Shown here: one piece after another, positions 49,781 to 58,541 of the stretch
Numbering within the stretch: position 1 is the first letter of the stretch
Layout: every line of letters starts with the position of its first letter
Source of the DNA: Herbaspirillum chlorophenolicum
Lineage (GTDB): Bacteria; Pseudomonadota; Gammaproteobacteria; Burkholderiales; Burkholderiaceae_D
Reading direction: 5' to 3'
NCBI RefSeq assembly: GCF_001189955.1
Contig: NZ_LFLT01000010.1
Location: 62,001-126,000, forward strand
Length of the DNA stretch: 64,000 bases
Made by a program: the position numbers and the translations under genes
Notes under the pieces: generated by a model
The model's database searches: none
What the model saw: the letters and a program-made list of their open reading frames with translations, nothing else
Told to the model about the DNA's origin: nothing

Positions 49781-50029
49781 CGGTGCCAAAGAAAAAATGC
49801 CAGCAGGGGGAAACATCGTTGCTGTAGTTTGAAAAGAAGATGGGCGGGTTCGGTTGCTGCTACGCAGTGGAAAGACATTTGCTGGAATTGCATGACGAAC
49901 TGCACGCCCGGAATTATAAACGCCGTGCGGCTTCCGTCCCAATTTGAATGGATCGACTTCCCTGAAGATCCCCTCACGGAAACCACATACGGCGGCGTTT
50001 TACCCCATCGCCGCCGGCGCTTCCGAAAC

Positions 50030-50692
50030 TCAGGCCTGTGGCTGGGCCGGACGGCGATGCCAGGTTTCGACCACCACGTTCTTGATATGTTGCAGCTTGC
50101 GGTGAAAAAAATGATCCGAGCCGGGGATGACCACCACCGGCAGCTCCTGCGGGCGCGCCCAGTCGAGCACGGCCGACAGCGGAATGGTGTCGTCCTGCTC
50201 GCCGTGGATCAGGATGGTGTTGGCCGGCGCCGTCGGCATCGGCCATTTGCCGGCGGCGGTGCCTACCAGCACCAGGCGCTCGGCGGCGCTGGCCGGATCG
50301 TCCTTTTGCAGGCGCTGTTGCAATTGCGCCTGCACGAAGGTGCCGAAGGAAAAGCCGCCGAGCGCCAGCGGCAGGTCCGGGTATTGGGTGCGCATGTGCT
50401 TGAGCAGCAGCGCCATATCGTCGGTCTCGCCGGCGCCGTGGTCGTGCACGCCCTCGGATTTGCCGACGCCGCGGAAATTCATGCGCACGGCGATATAGCC
50501 CAATGCGAGGAAGGTGCGCGCCAGCGTCTGGGCCACCTTGTTGTCCATGGTGCCGCCGAACAGCGGATGCGGATGGGCCACCAGCGCCAGGCCGACCGGC
50601 GCGGCGAAGGTCTCTGGGTCCGGCAGGTCCAGCGCGCATTCGAGCTGGCCGACGGCGCCGGCAATCATGAAATTCTGGGTATGTGCGTTCAT
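50030..50692 (-). CDS. Alpha/beta hydrolase (dienelactone-hydrolase-like)
   Basis: 220 residues. The nucleophile elbow is GFSFG (Ser115); GEQDDTIPL and GSDHFFH supply the Asp and His. HPHPLFGGTMDNKV is typical of a widespread group of small alpha/beta hydrolases without known substrate. Cytoplasmic. It is 22 bp downstream of the ferredoxin gene on the same strand, so the two are likely co-transcribed. Confidence 0.88.
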   Translation of the reverse strand: MNAHTQNFMIAGAVGQLECALDLPDPETFAAPVGLALVAHPHPLFGGTMDNKVAQTLARTFLALGYIAVRMNFRGVGKSEGVHDHGAGETDDMALLLKHMRTQYPDLPLALGGFSFGTFVQAQLQQRLQKDDPASAAERLVLVGTAAGKWPMPTAPANTILIHGEQDDTIPLSAVLDWARPQELPVVVIPGSDHFFHRKLQHIKNVVVETWHRRPAQPQA

Positions 50693-50714
50693 TGCTTGCT
50701 TGGAATGGGGAGGC

Positions 50715-51035
50715 TCAGATCTTCAGGCGGTCGACGGTCTTGCCGCCGACGATGTGGGTATCGATGATCTCGTCGATGTCTTCATTGTCGACATAGGTGT
50801 ACCAGGTGCCTTGTGGATAGATGACCATGACCGGTCCTTCCTCGCAGCGCTCCAGGCAGCCGGCCTTGTTGATGCGCACACGGCCCTCGCCCGCCAGGTC
50901 GAGTTGCTTGATGCGCTTTTTGGCATGTTCCTGCGCGGCCTGCGCACCCTTGTCGGCGCAGCAGGTGCGCTCGCCGGGTTTGCGCTGGTTGAGGCAGAAG
51001 AAAACGTGGTGTTCGTAGAATGGTTTGTCGCTCAT
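50715..51035 (-). CDS. Thioredoxin-like [2Fe-2S] ferredoxin
   Basis: 106 residues from the ATG at 51035. HHVFFCLNQRKPGERTCC and INKAGCLERCEEGPVMVIYP place four cysteines (14, 25/26, 60, 64) as in the small thioredoxin-fold 2Fe-2S ferredoxins. It probably shuttles electrons to an unknown partner. Next gene downstream is an alpha/beta hydrolase. Confidence 0.92.
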   Translation of the reverse strand: MSDKPFYEHHVFFCLNQRKPGERTCCADKGAQAAQEHAKKRIKQLDLAGEGRVRINKAGCLERCEEGPVMVIYPQGTWYTYVDNEDIDEIIDTHIVGGKTVDRLKI

Positions 51036-51142
51036 GTGCGGGTTCGCCCGAGAGTGGAATTGGCGCGTTAGTGCGCTGTCAGCCTTGATGCGCTTGCTGT
51101 TGCGGGAAAGGCCGAATGTCAGGGCGTAATGATACACCCCGA

Positions 51143-52297
51143 TCATTTTTGTTTCCGGTGTACCGGATGGTAGAGGAACCAGATCGCCAGGAAAGGCCAC
51201 AGCACCGACAGGAACTGTGCGGCGCCGTCGAAGTTGAGGAATTTACCCTGCACCCAGGTCTCCAGCGTGGAGATGTAATACGGGTTGGCCGGTACCGCGT
51301 TGGTGACCGCCAGGCTGATGATCAGCGCCAGCGCGGCCAGCCGCCGTTGTGCCGTGGGCGGGGCGAATGACAGGCCGGTGACCATCATGGCGCCGATCAC
51401 GATGCCGCCGGCCGAACTGGCGGAACCCCAGACGAAGGCATTTTGCGGGGCGAAAAACAGTGCGCAGGCCAAGGATTTCACGGCGATGCAGCCCAACAGG
51501 TAGAACATCACCAGCGCGCGGCGCGGCGCCTGTTTGCGCAGCAGCAGCAAGAGCAGCAGCGCCGCGCCGGTCAGGCCGCAGGCGGTGACGATGACGTCGG
51601 CCAGCCAGTATTGTTCGGCACTGAGCTGGGCATTGTTGATCCAGGTGGTGGCCAGGTCGATAGGGGTGTCGAGCAGGTCGGAGAAGAAGGCCAGCAGCGG
51701 CGGCACCAGATGGCCCAGCCCGAACAGGTGGTTTTGCGGGTAGATCAGCGCCAGCGGCCACAGTCCGGCGACCACCAGCCCGCGGCTGGCTTCGCCGGAG
51801 AACCAGCGCCGCCGCATGGAAAGGAAGCGGCTCTCCTGCAGGAAGTAGCGGCTGCAAGCCGCGCCCAGCAAGGCCCCGGCAAACGCGCCGGCGGAATTGG
51901 TGAGCAGGTCGAGGTTGGACGGTACGCGCGTAGGCAGGTAGGTTTGCACCGCCTCCATGCAGGCCGACAGCAAGACGCCGGCGGCCGTGGCCGGCCAGAT
52001 CGCCCACGCCGGGGCAATGCGCGGATGCATGGCGAACACCAGCAGCATGCCCAACGGGGCGTAGCCGGCGATGTTGGTCCATATGTCGAAGCCGGTCCAG
52101 TAATAAGGCAGGCGCGACCACAAATAATCGAAAGGCCCCAGGCCCATGTCTCGCCAGCCGGAAAATGGATACCAGCTGGCATAGACGATCAGCAGCGTGT
52201 ACACCAAGAGGCTCACGCGCGCGAAGGACGAGGCGGCGGGAACCGTGAGGGGCGGCTTGCTGGACGATGCCGCTGTCATGTTGGGCTTGGCTTCCAT
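51143..52297 (-). CDS. VanZ-family membrane protein
   Basis: 384 residues from the ATG at 52297 with about nine to ten transmembrane helices. The N-terminal part (YASWYPFSGWRDMG, TNIAGYAPLGMLLVF, CMEAVQTYLPTRVPSNLDLLTNSAGAFAGALLG) matches the VanZ-like domain; the C-terminal half is extra hydrophobic helices. In-frame ATGs at 52321 and 52279 are alternatives. VanZ homologues alter glycopeptide sensitivity in some bacteria; here function is unknown. Divergent from birA. Confidence 0.88.
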   Translation of the reverse strand: MEAKPNMTAASSSKPPLTVPAASSFARVSLLVYTLLIVYASWYPFSGWRDMGLGPFDYLWSRLPYYWTGFDIWTNIAGYAPLGMLLVFAMHPRIAPAWAIWPATAAGVLLSACMEAVQTYLPTRVPSNLDLLTNSAGAFAGALLGAACSRYFLQESRFLSMRRRWFSGEASRGLVVAGLWPLALIYPQNHLFGLGHLVPPLLAFFSDLLDTPIDLATTWINNAQLSAEQYWLADVIVTACGLTGAALLLLLLLRKQAPRRALVMFYLLGCIAVKSLACALFFAPQNAFVWGSASSAGGIVIGAMMVTGLSFAPPTAQRRLAALALIISLAVTNAVPANPYYISTLETWVQGKFLNFDGAAQFLSVLWPFLAIWFLYHPVHRKQK

Positions 52298-52435
52298 GGG
52301 GCAGAGGGTAACCGATTTCATTGGCCATCGCCGTTGCGTGGGCGGCTCTTTACATGGCGCGGAAGTGTTGCGTGGCGGGCCTGCCTGTGAGCGGCAGGCA
52401 GCGATTTGTGGCCGTCTGCCGTTACAATGCGGCCT

Positions 52436-53305
52436 ATGAACAAGACTTCCAATTTGTTGGCTGCAGCCTTGCCCGAACCGGCCCCGCGCGAGCGCGGCGA
52501 CGGTGAGATGCTGGTTCAGGGCGAGCGCGTCTCCAAGCTGCTGGCCGGCTCCGATAACGCCAACGTCAAATGCATCGTGGTCGAGGCCGTGGCGTGCACC
52601 GGTTCGACTAACGTCGACCTGATGCATCGCCTGCCGACCCTGGCGCTCCCGGTATTGCGCGTGGCCGATCGCCAGACCGCCGGCCGTGGCCGCGCCGGCC
52701 GCCCGTGGCGCACCGCGCCGGAGACTTCGCTGACCTTCTCGCTGGCCTGGCGTTTCGAGCGGCCATTGCATGCGCTGTTGGGATTGCCGTTGGCAGTGGG
52801 CGTGGCGCTGGCCGAAGCGCTCCAGGTGCTGGGCGTACAGGCGCAACTGAAGTGGCCCAACGATTTGCTGCGCGATGGCGCCAAGCTGGCAGGGGTGCTG
52901 ATTGAGACCGCTGCCGATGGCAGTTCGAGCGATGCTACCTGGACGGTCATCGGCATCGGCCTGAATCTGGCCGTGCCGCCCGATCTGGAGTTCGAACTGG
53001 GCCGCGCCATCGGCGCTGCGCCTGAATTGCAGAAGCAGCCGCGCGAGACGGTGCTGGCCATCATCACCAGTTCGCTCGCCGATGTGCTGGTGGAGTTCGA
53101 GCAGCGTGGCTTTGGTGCTTTCATCGAGCGCTGGCAAGCGTTCCATTCGTATGCCGGGCAGCCGGTGAAAATACTCGATCACGGCCGTACCGTGCATGAG
53201 GGCATCGCCGCGGGCGTGGATGCGATGGGACGTTTCCTGATCGACACGGATGCCGGCCAAGTAGTGGTGCTGGCCGGTGATTTGTCATTGCGGCTGCAGG
53301 AATAA
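52436..53305 (+). CDS. birA: Biotin-[acetyl-CoA-carboxylase] ligase
   Basis: 289 residues. The catalytic domain has GRGRAGRPW (83-91) for biotinyl-AMP and KWPND (139-143), then a short SH3-like C-terminal domain. The DNA-binding helix-turn-helix of E. coli BirA is missing, replaced by an unmatched 40-residue N terminus, so it should act as an enzyme only. The stop is 2 bp before coaX, indicating coupling. Confidence 0.94.
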   Translation: MNKTSNLLAAALPEPAPRERGDGEMLVQGERVSKLLAGSDNANVKCIVVEAVACTGSTNVDLMHRLPTLALPVLRVADRQTAGRGRAGRPWRTAPETSLTFSLAWRFERPLHALLGLPLAVGVALAEALQVLGVQAQLKWPNDLLRDGAKLAGVLIETAADGSSSDATWTVIGIGLNLAVPPDLEFELGRAIGAAPELQKQPRETVLAIITSSLADVLVEFEQRGFGAFIERWQAFHSYAGQPVKILDHGRTVHEGIAAGVDAMGRFLIDTDAGQVVVLAGDLSLRLQE

Positions 53306-53307
53306 GC

Positions 53308-54087
53308 ATGGCGGGCATGCTGCTGATCGACGCCGGGAATACCCGGATCAAATGGGCGGTTCCAGCCGAAGACGGCACTGGCCGCTGGCTGCACCAAGGG
53401 GCGGTGGCGCGCGGCGAGACTGCGTCGTTGGCAACCGTATGGCAGCAACTGGGGCTGGCAGTGGCGCGCGTGTGCGTATCCAACGTCGCGGGGCAGGCTT
53501 TGCGCGAGACCCTGGGCAGCGTATTGACGCAGGCCTTTGGCGCCGATGTTGCGGTCGAATGGTTCGCTTCGGTGCCGGAGCGCGCCGGCCTGCGCAATGG
53601 TTACGCTAACCCTGGTCAGCTCGGTTGCGACCGCTTCGCCGCGGCCATCGGCGCGCGGTCGTTGTTTCCCGGGCAAGAGCTGGTGGTTGCGACTTGCGGC
53701 ACGGCAACCACGATCGATGCCGTGAGCGCAGAAGGGGTGTTCGTTGGCGGCATGATCCTGCCGGGGCTGGGCACGATGGCGACTTCACTGGCGTTGTCTA
53801 CCGCGCAGCTACCGCAGATCGAGGCCATTTCGCCGCCGGCGCAGCCATTTGCCGACAACACGGTGGATGCCATCGTGTCCGGCTGTATCGCGGCGCAGGC
53901 CGGCGCCATCGAGCATGCGCTGGACGAGCGCCGCCGCCTGGCCCCCGGACGCGCCTTGCGCTGCGTGCTGGCCGGTGGCGCGGGCAAGGTGCTGGTTCCT
54001 CATCTGAGGCTGGGGGATACGGTGCTGGAAAAGGTGGATAATCTGGTCTTGATCGGCCTCTATGCGGCCATGGTCTACAGCGGCTGA
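53308..54087 (+). CDS. coaX: Type III pantothenate kinase
   Basis: 259 residues. LLIDAGNTRIKWAV is the N-terminal phosphate-binding segment, and CGTATTIDAV plus GGMILPGLGTMATSLA are family signatures. It does the first step of coenzyme A synthesis, with no feedback inhibition in this class. The birA-coaX order is typical of betaproteobacteria. A SPOR-domain gene follows 47 bp later. Confidence 0.95.
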   Translation: MAGMLLIDAGNTRIKWAVPAEDGTGRWLHQGAVARGETASLATVWQQLGLAVARVCVSNVAGQALRETLGSVLTQAFGADVAVEWFASVPERAGLRNGYANPGQLGCDRFAAAIGARSLFPGQELVVATCGTATTIDAVSAEGVFVGGMILPGLGTMATSLALSTAQLPQIEAISPPAQPFADNTVDAIVSGCIAAQAGAIEHALDERRRLAPGRALRCVLAGGAGKVLVPHLRLGDTVLEKVDNLVLIGLYAAMVYSG

Positions 54088-54134
54088 ACGGCCGGCTGTC
54101 TCACTGGACAAGGAAAAGGAAGACGGAAGCGCGG

Positions 54135-54932
54135 ATGAAGCTGAAATTGCTTTTTTGGCTACTGCTGATCGGCAATGGCATCCTGTTCGGATTGCAGCAT
54201 GGCTATTTAGGCGCCGCCGCTTCCGAGCGCCGCGAGCCGCAGCGCCTGGTCGAGCAGTTGCGCCCGGAGTTGCTGTCCATCCTGCCGCCCAACAGCCAGA
54301 AACTGGTGCCGCCGGTTCGCACACAAGACGCACAACCCCAGCCCGACGACGCCGCCAAGCCTGAGCAAGCGTCCGGCGCCACGTCTGTCGCCTCTGCTGC
54401 GACCGCGCCGGCCACAGCTCCGACGCCGCCCACCGCTCCCCAGCGTGCTGCCGTGGCCGTCGCGCCGTCCTGTACCGAGGTCGGCAATTTCAGCGCGACC
54501 GATGCACGCCGTTTTTCGTCGCAACTGGCCAGCCTCAACCTGGGCGACAAGATCGTCCAGAAGCTGACGCAGGACGTCACCAGCCATATGGTCTACATCC
54601 CGCCGCAGGATGGCCGCGATGGCGTCGACCGCCGTACCGCCGAACTGCGCCGCCTGGGCATCGGCGACTTCTATGTGATTCCCGAGAGCTTTCCCAATCC
54701 GGCACTGCGCTACGGTGTCTCGCTGGGCATCTTCCGCACCGAGGAAGCGGCCAAGGCCTACATCGGACAGTTGATTTCGAAGGGCGTGCGCAGCGCGCGC
54801 ATCATTGCCCGCCGTTCCGGCGCCGGCAAGCAGGTGTTCCAGCTGCACGACCTGACCCCGGATGCGCGCGCTGCGCTCGACAAGATCAAGAGCGCCTTCC
54901 CGGACCAGGAAATCCGTGCTTGTTCGGCCTGA
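54135..54932 (+). CDS. SPOR-domain membrane protein
   Basis: 265 residues. One N-terminal transmembrane anchor (about 4-22), a long Pro/Ala/Thr-rich linker (about 60-110), and a C-terminal SPOR-like domain (GIFRTEEAAKAYIGQLISKGVRSARIIARRS). SPOR domains bind denuded glycan strands, often at division sites. It follows birA and coaX on the same strand, a common arrangement in this group. Confidence 0.88.
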   Translation: MKLKLLFWLLLIGNGILFGLQHGYLGAAASERREPQRLVEQLRPELLSILPPNSQKLVPPVRTQDAQPQPDDAAKPEQASGATSVASAATAPATAPTPPTAPQRAAVAVAPSCTEVGNFSATDARRFSSQLASLNLGDKIVQKLTQDVTSHMVYIPPQDGRDGVDRRTAELRRLGIGDFYVIPESFPNPALRYGVSLGIFRTEEAAKAYIGQLISKGVRSARIIARRSGAGKQVFQLHDLTPDARAALDKIKSAFPDQEIRACSA

Positions 54933-55042
54933 TCATTCCGTTGCAGGCCCGTTGCCATTAACGCACAGCCTTCACAAACGGATCCCTCTTTCCATGTAAA
55001 ATCGCGTTCCCAAGAACCCACCTCCACCCACAGGACACCGCC

Positions 55043-55936
55043 ATGACCACCGACCTCACCAATGTTGCGCCACAGATCAAAGCCGAAATCCTGGCTGAGG
55101 CGCTGCCGTACATCCGTAAATTCCACGGCAAGACCATCGTCGTCAAATACGGCGGCAATGCGATGACCGAGGAAAGCCTGAAGCATGGTTTCGCGCGCGA
55201 TGTGATCCTGTTGAAGCTGGTCGGCATGAACCCGGTGGTGGTGCACGGCGGCGGCCCGCAAATCGATGCCGCGCTGAAGAAGATCGGCAAGCAGGGGACC
55301 TTCGTGCAGGGCATGCGCATTACCGACGAAGAGACCATGGAAGTGGTGGAATGGGTGCTGGGCGGCGAAGTGCAGCAGGATATCGTGATGCTGATCAACC
55401 ATTACGGCGGCCAGGCGGTGGGCCTGACCGGCAAGGATGGCGGCCTGATCCGTGCGCGCCGCATGCAGATGCCGGACAAGGAGAAGCCGGGCCAGTTCCT
55501 GGACATCGGTTTCGTGGGCGAGATCGAGGCGATCAACCCGGCAGTGGTCAAGGCGCTGCAGGACGACGCCTTTATTCCGATCATCTCGCCGATCGGCTTC
55601 GGCGATGACGGCCAGGCCTACAACATCAACGCCGACGTGGTGGCCGGCAAGATCGCAGAAATCCTGCATGCCGAGAAACTGATCATGATGACCAACATCG
55701 CCGGCGTGCAGGACAAGGCGGGCAACCTGCTGACCGACCTGTCGGCGCGCGAGATCGACGAAATGTTTGCCGACGGCACCATCTCCGGCGGCATGCTGCC
55801 GAAGATCTCCTCGGCGCTGGACGCGGCCAAGTCGGGCGTGAACACCGTGCACATCATCGATGGCCGCATCGAGCACTCGCTGCTGCTGGAAGTGCTGACC
55901 GAACAGGCTTTCGGCACGATGATCCGTTCGCACTAA
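55043..55936 (+). CDS. argB: Acetylglutamate kinase
   Basis: 297 residues. [12 protein letters not shown] is the ATP-phosphate motif; [11 protein letters not shown] binds N-acetylglutamate; later [13 protein letters not shown] is the ATP-site lysine region. It phosphorylates N-acetylglutamate, the second step of arginine synthesis. The N-terminal helix ([18 protein letters not shown]) suggests the hexameric, arginine-sensitive form. A hairpin starts at the stop codon. Confidence 0.97.
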   Translation: MTTDLTNVAPQIKAEILAEALPYIRKFHGKTIVVKYGGNAMTEESLKHGFARDVILLKLVGMNPVVVHGGGPQIDAALKKIGKQGTFVQGMRITDEETMEVVEWVLGGEVQQDIVMLINHYGGQAVGLTGKDGGLIRARRMQMPDKEKPGQFLDIGFVGEIEAINPAVVKALQDDAFIPIISPIGFGDDGQAYNINADVVAGKIAEILHAEKLIMMTNIAGVQDKAGNLLTDLSAREIDEMFADGTISGGMLPKISSALDAAKSGVNTVHIIDGRIEHSLLLEVLTEQAFGTMIRSH

Positions 55937-55977
55937 GAACCTGTTTACGACTCCCGGCGAGATCGTCAACAGGTTCT
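55936..55977. repeat. Inverted repeat at the argB stop
   Basis: AGAACCTGTT (55936-55945) and AACAGGTTCT (55968-55977) are perfect complements, and inner ACGA/TCGT extends the stem across one mismatch. A single AGAACCTGTT also occurs at the end of the marC gene (7872), so it may be a dispersed repeat. Confidence 0.7.
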
Positions 55978-56031
55978 AAGCGCACAGGCGCCGGCGGCGG
56001 CCGGCGTCAATGTGCAATGGTTGCGGGAATG

Positions 56032-56060
56032 AAAAAGGATGAGCTTGCTCATCCTTTTTT
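56032..56060. terminator. Terminator between argB and the TraB/GumN gene
   Basis: Perfect 12-bp stem AAAAAGGATGAG / CTCATCCTTTTT with a CTTG loop, between converging genes. Confidence 0.9.
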
Positions 56061-56094
56061 GTTTTCCGGCTGGCGGGTTTGCCCGTTACGCGGC

Positions 56095-57027
56095 TCAGTA
56101 AAGCTGCTCCACCTTGAGTCCCTTTGCTTTCAGCAGTGCAGGCACGCCGTGCGGGCCCACCAGGTGCAGGATGCCGATGGCGGCGACAGCTTTGTCATGC
56201 TTGGCCAGCAACGCAGCGATGCCGTCAGCCAGGTCCGGATTGCGTTCGTCCAGCAGTGCATGGCGGGTGAAGGTGCTGGCGAAGGATTGGTCTTGCTCCA
56301 TTTCCTGCAGCGCGTTCTCGAAACCCCGGCTGTCTGCATGGCGCCAGGCATCGACCAGTTCGGTCAGCTTGCGGGTGGTGTCGGCGTTATCCATTTCATC
56401 GAGCGTGTCGCCCAGGAATTGTGTCTGGTGCGCGGCGTCCAGCCGGGCGAAGATGGACATCTGCCGCTCGGCGCTTTCCAGTTCCACCACTCTTGCGCCA
56501 TGCGCGCGCGCGGCGCCGGCCAGGTAGTTGTCCACCGCCAGTTCGGGGCGATAGCCGCTGCTGGCATATTCCTGTACGGTCAGCGCCATGGCCAGCATCC
56601 ATGGCCGCAAGCCTTGCATCTGCTCAGCGGGCAATTGGTAGCGTTTGAGTGCGGCCATCGTGCGCTGGGCCAGTGCCGGGTCGATATGGTCTTCAAAGCG
56701 CTGGCCGGGCGGGTAGACGCCGTATTTTTGCACCGCCGCCTGCAGGGCGCCGGCGTTTTGCGGGTCCAGTTCCAGTGCCAGTACGGGGGCCTTCTTCAAT
56801 GCTTGCGCGATGCGCTTTTCCAGAGGATAGAAGTCGCTTGCGCCGACGTGGATGGTGCCGAACAGGTGCAGCGTGTGGCGGCCGTCGGAAACCCTGTAGA
56901 GCGCGCCGCGGTTGGGCGGTTCCTGGCCGGTTGCGGCTGAAGGTACGGCGCCACGCGCCTGCGGCAGATAAAAGCAGAACAGCAAAGCCAATGTCACTAT
57001 AATCAGTCGTCCCGCAAAGCCTTTCAC
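56095..57027 (-). CDS. TraB/GumN family protein
   Basis: 310 residues with a signal peptide or anchor (about 8-26). LFGTIHVG (57-62 core GTIHVG) and the late IGILHLVGPHG are the two GxxHxG-type motifs of the TraB/GumN/Tiki family, thought to be metal-dependent peptidases. Probably periplasmic. Divergent from the nucleotidase gene. Target unknown. Confidence 0.88.
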   Translation of the reverse strand: MKGFAGRLIIVTLALLFCFYLPQARGAVPSAATGQEPPNRGALYRVSDGRHTLHLFGTIHVGASDFYPLEKRIAQALKKAPVLALELDPQNAGALQAAVQKYGVYPPGQRFEDHIDPALAQRTMAALKRYQLPAEQMQGLRPWMLAMALTVQEYASSGYRPELAVDNYLAGAARAHGARVVELESAERQMSIFARLDAAHQTQFLGDTLDEMDNADTTRKLTELVDAWRHADSRGFENALQEMEQDQSFASTFTRHALLDERNPDLADGIAALLAKHDKAVAAIGILHLVGPHGVPALLKAKGLKVEQLY

Positions 57028-57092
57028 TGCTTGCCTTTCTTTTCTTGCATCGTTATCGCCGCGCCCATTGCGGGGCGCGGATGGTTTGATTT

Positions 57093-57836
57093 ATGGCGTC
57101 CAATACTACACCGCTCTGGCTGTTCGATCTCGACAACACGCTGCACAACGCGTCGCACGCAATCTTCCCCGCTATCAACGCCAACATGAACCGCTATATG
57201 ACGCGCGTGCTGGAGCAGGGCGGCCATCCGTGCGATGAGGAGGCAGTCAACCACCTGCGCCGCCATTATTGGAAACTGTATGGTGCGACGCTGCTGGGAA
57301 TGGTGCGCCACCATGGCGTGCGCATCGAGGATTTCCTGCACGAGGCGCACTTGTTCGACGATTTGCTGGGAATGGTGCGCGCCGAACGCGGCATCGGGCG
57401 TTGGCTGCAGCAGCTTCCGGGACGCAAGATCCTGTTGACGAACGCGCCGCGCCGCTATTCCCGTGAGCTGCTGCGCCATCTTGGGCTGCACCGGCATTTC
57501 TCGCGCCACATCTCGATCGAGTCCATGCACGTGCACCGCCAGCTGCGTCCCAAGCCTTCGCGCCTGATGCTGCGCAAGTTGCTGGCGCGCGAGAAGGTCA
57601 GCCCGCGCTGCTGCATCCTGGTGGAAGATACGGTGGACAACCTGAAGACTGCCCGCGAGCTGGGCGTGCGTACTGCCTGGGTGACCCAGTACCTGATCGG
57701 CAATGCGATGCTGGGGCATCTGGCAGCGCAGCGCGTGCGTAGCCGCCTTCCTTCTTACGTTGACGTCAAGGTGAGTTCGGTGAGGCAGCTGCCGCGGCGG
57801 CTGGCCAAGCTGGGCGCTGCGCGTTCGCGGCGCTGA
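57093..57836 (+). CDS. Pyrimidine 5'-nucleotidase (HAD family)
   Basis: 247 residues. FDLDNTLHNA holds the nucleophile Asp12 and Asp14, LLTNAP is motif II and RPKPS plus CCILVEDTVDNL give motifs III and IV. The SDT1-like opening is typical of the pyrimidine 5'-nucleotidases found beside argB in betaproteobacteria. It dephosphorylates UMP/CMP or related nucleotides. The C-terminal 45 residues are basic and probably disordered. Confidence 0.88.
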   Translation: MASNTTPLWLFDLDNTLHNASHAIFPAINANMNRYMTRVLEQGGHPCDEEAVNHLRRHYWKLYGATLLGMVRHHGVRIEDFLHEAHLFDDLLGMVRAERGIGRWLQQLPGRKILLTNAPRRYSRELLRHLGLHRHFSRHISIESMHVHRQLRPKPSRLMLRKLLAREKVSPRCCILVEDTVDNLKTARELGVRTAWVTQYLIGNAMLGHLAAQRVRSRLPSYVDVKVSSVRQLPRRLAKLGAARSRR

Positions 57837-57866
57837 GAAGGCGGGTATTCGGGATGGCTGCCGGAC

Positions 57867-58430
57867 TCAGTCTGCGCAGTCCGCACACCAGCCTTTGATG
57901 GTCAATTCCACTTCGTGGCTTTGGAATCCCTTGCCTAGTGTCTTGCGCAGGGCCGATTGCAATTGTGCGGCGGTGGAGCGGTGCTTGTCGGCGTCCGGCA
58001 GCACGGTGGCCAGGAAGTCGGTTCCATCGCTGGCGTCCAGGCAGAATACGCGCGCGCAGCGCGTGCACTTGAAATGTCCGTGCTGGTGTTGTTTGCCGTG
58101 CGAGTGGTCGTGCAGGCCATGTTCGGGATGATCGGCGCCCGCGCTGTAACGGAAGATGCGGTCGTCGCTGGAGATCTTGTGCGCCAGGCCGGCTTCGGTC
58201 AGGCAATCCAGCGCGCGATACAGGGTGACGCGGTCCATGCCGGCGAAGCGGTCCTGGATATCCTGGTGCGAGGCCGCGCTGCGGGTTTCCAGCAATGCGC
58301 CCAATACGTTCACGCGCGCCTGCGTCACGCGTACGCCGGCCTCGCGCAGCTGCGCTTGGGCCAGCGCGGCCATGGCGGCAGCCTGGGCGCTGTGGCTGCT
58401 GGCTGGGGTATCGGCGGCTTTGGCTTTCAT
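57867..58430 (-). CDS. Fur-family regulator, probably Zur-like
   Basis: 187 residues from the ATG at 58430. The winged helix (RVTQARVNVLGALLETRSAASHQDI, DRVTLYRALDCLTEAGL) is followed by a His-rich stretch (101-119, nine His) and structural zinc cysteines CTRC (122-125) and CADC (182-185). The His-rich insert and lack of the Fur iron signature favour zinc sensing, but this is inference. It lies downstream of xerC on the same strand, about 110 bp away. Confidence 0.88.
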   Translation of the reverse strand: MKAKAADTPASSHSAQAAAMAALAQAQLREAGVRVTQARVNVLGALLETRSAASHQDIQDRFAGMDRVTLYRALDCLTEAGLAHKISSDDRIFRYSAGADHPEHGLHDHSHGKQHQHGHFKCTRCARVFCLDASDGTDFLATVLPDADKHRSTAAQLQSALRKTLGKGFQSHEVELTIKGWCADCAD

Positions 58431-58541
58431 GGGCGGCTTAACGTGATGAGAAACGAGGGGAAACGGGACGAGCATTCATCCTCTATTTTAGCCGATGCAT
58501 GATGGGGTTTCCTGCCGCCGTGCAGCAGGGGCCGATGGATC

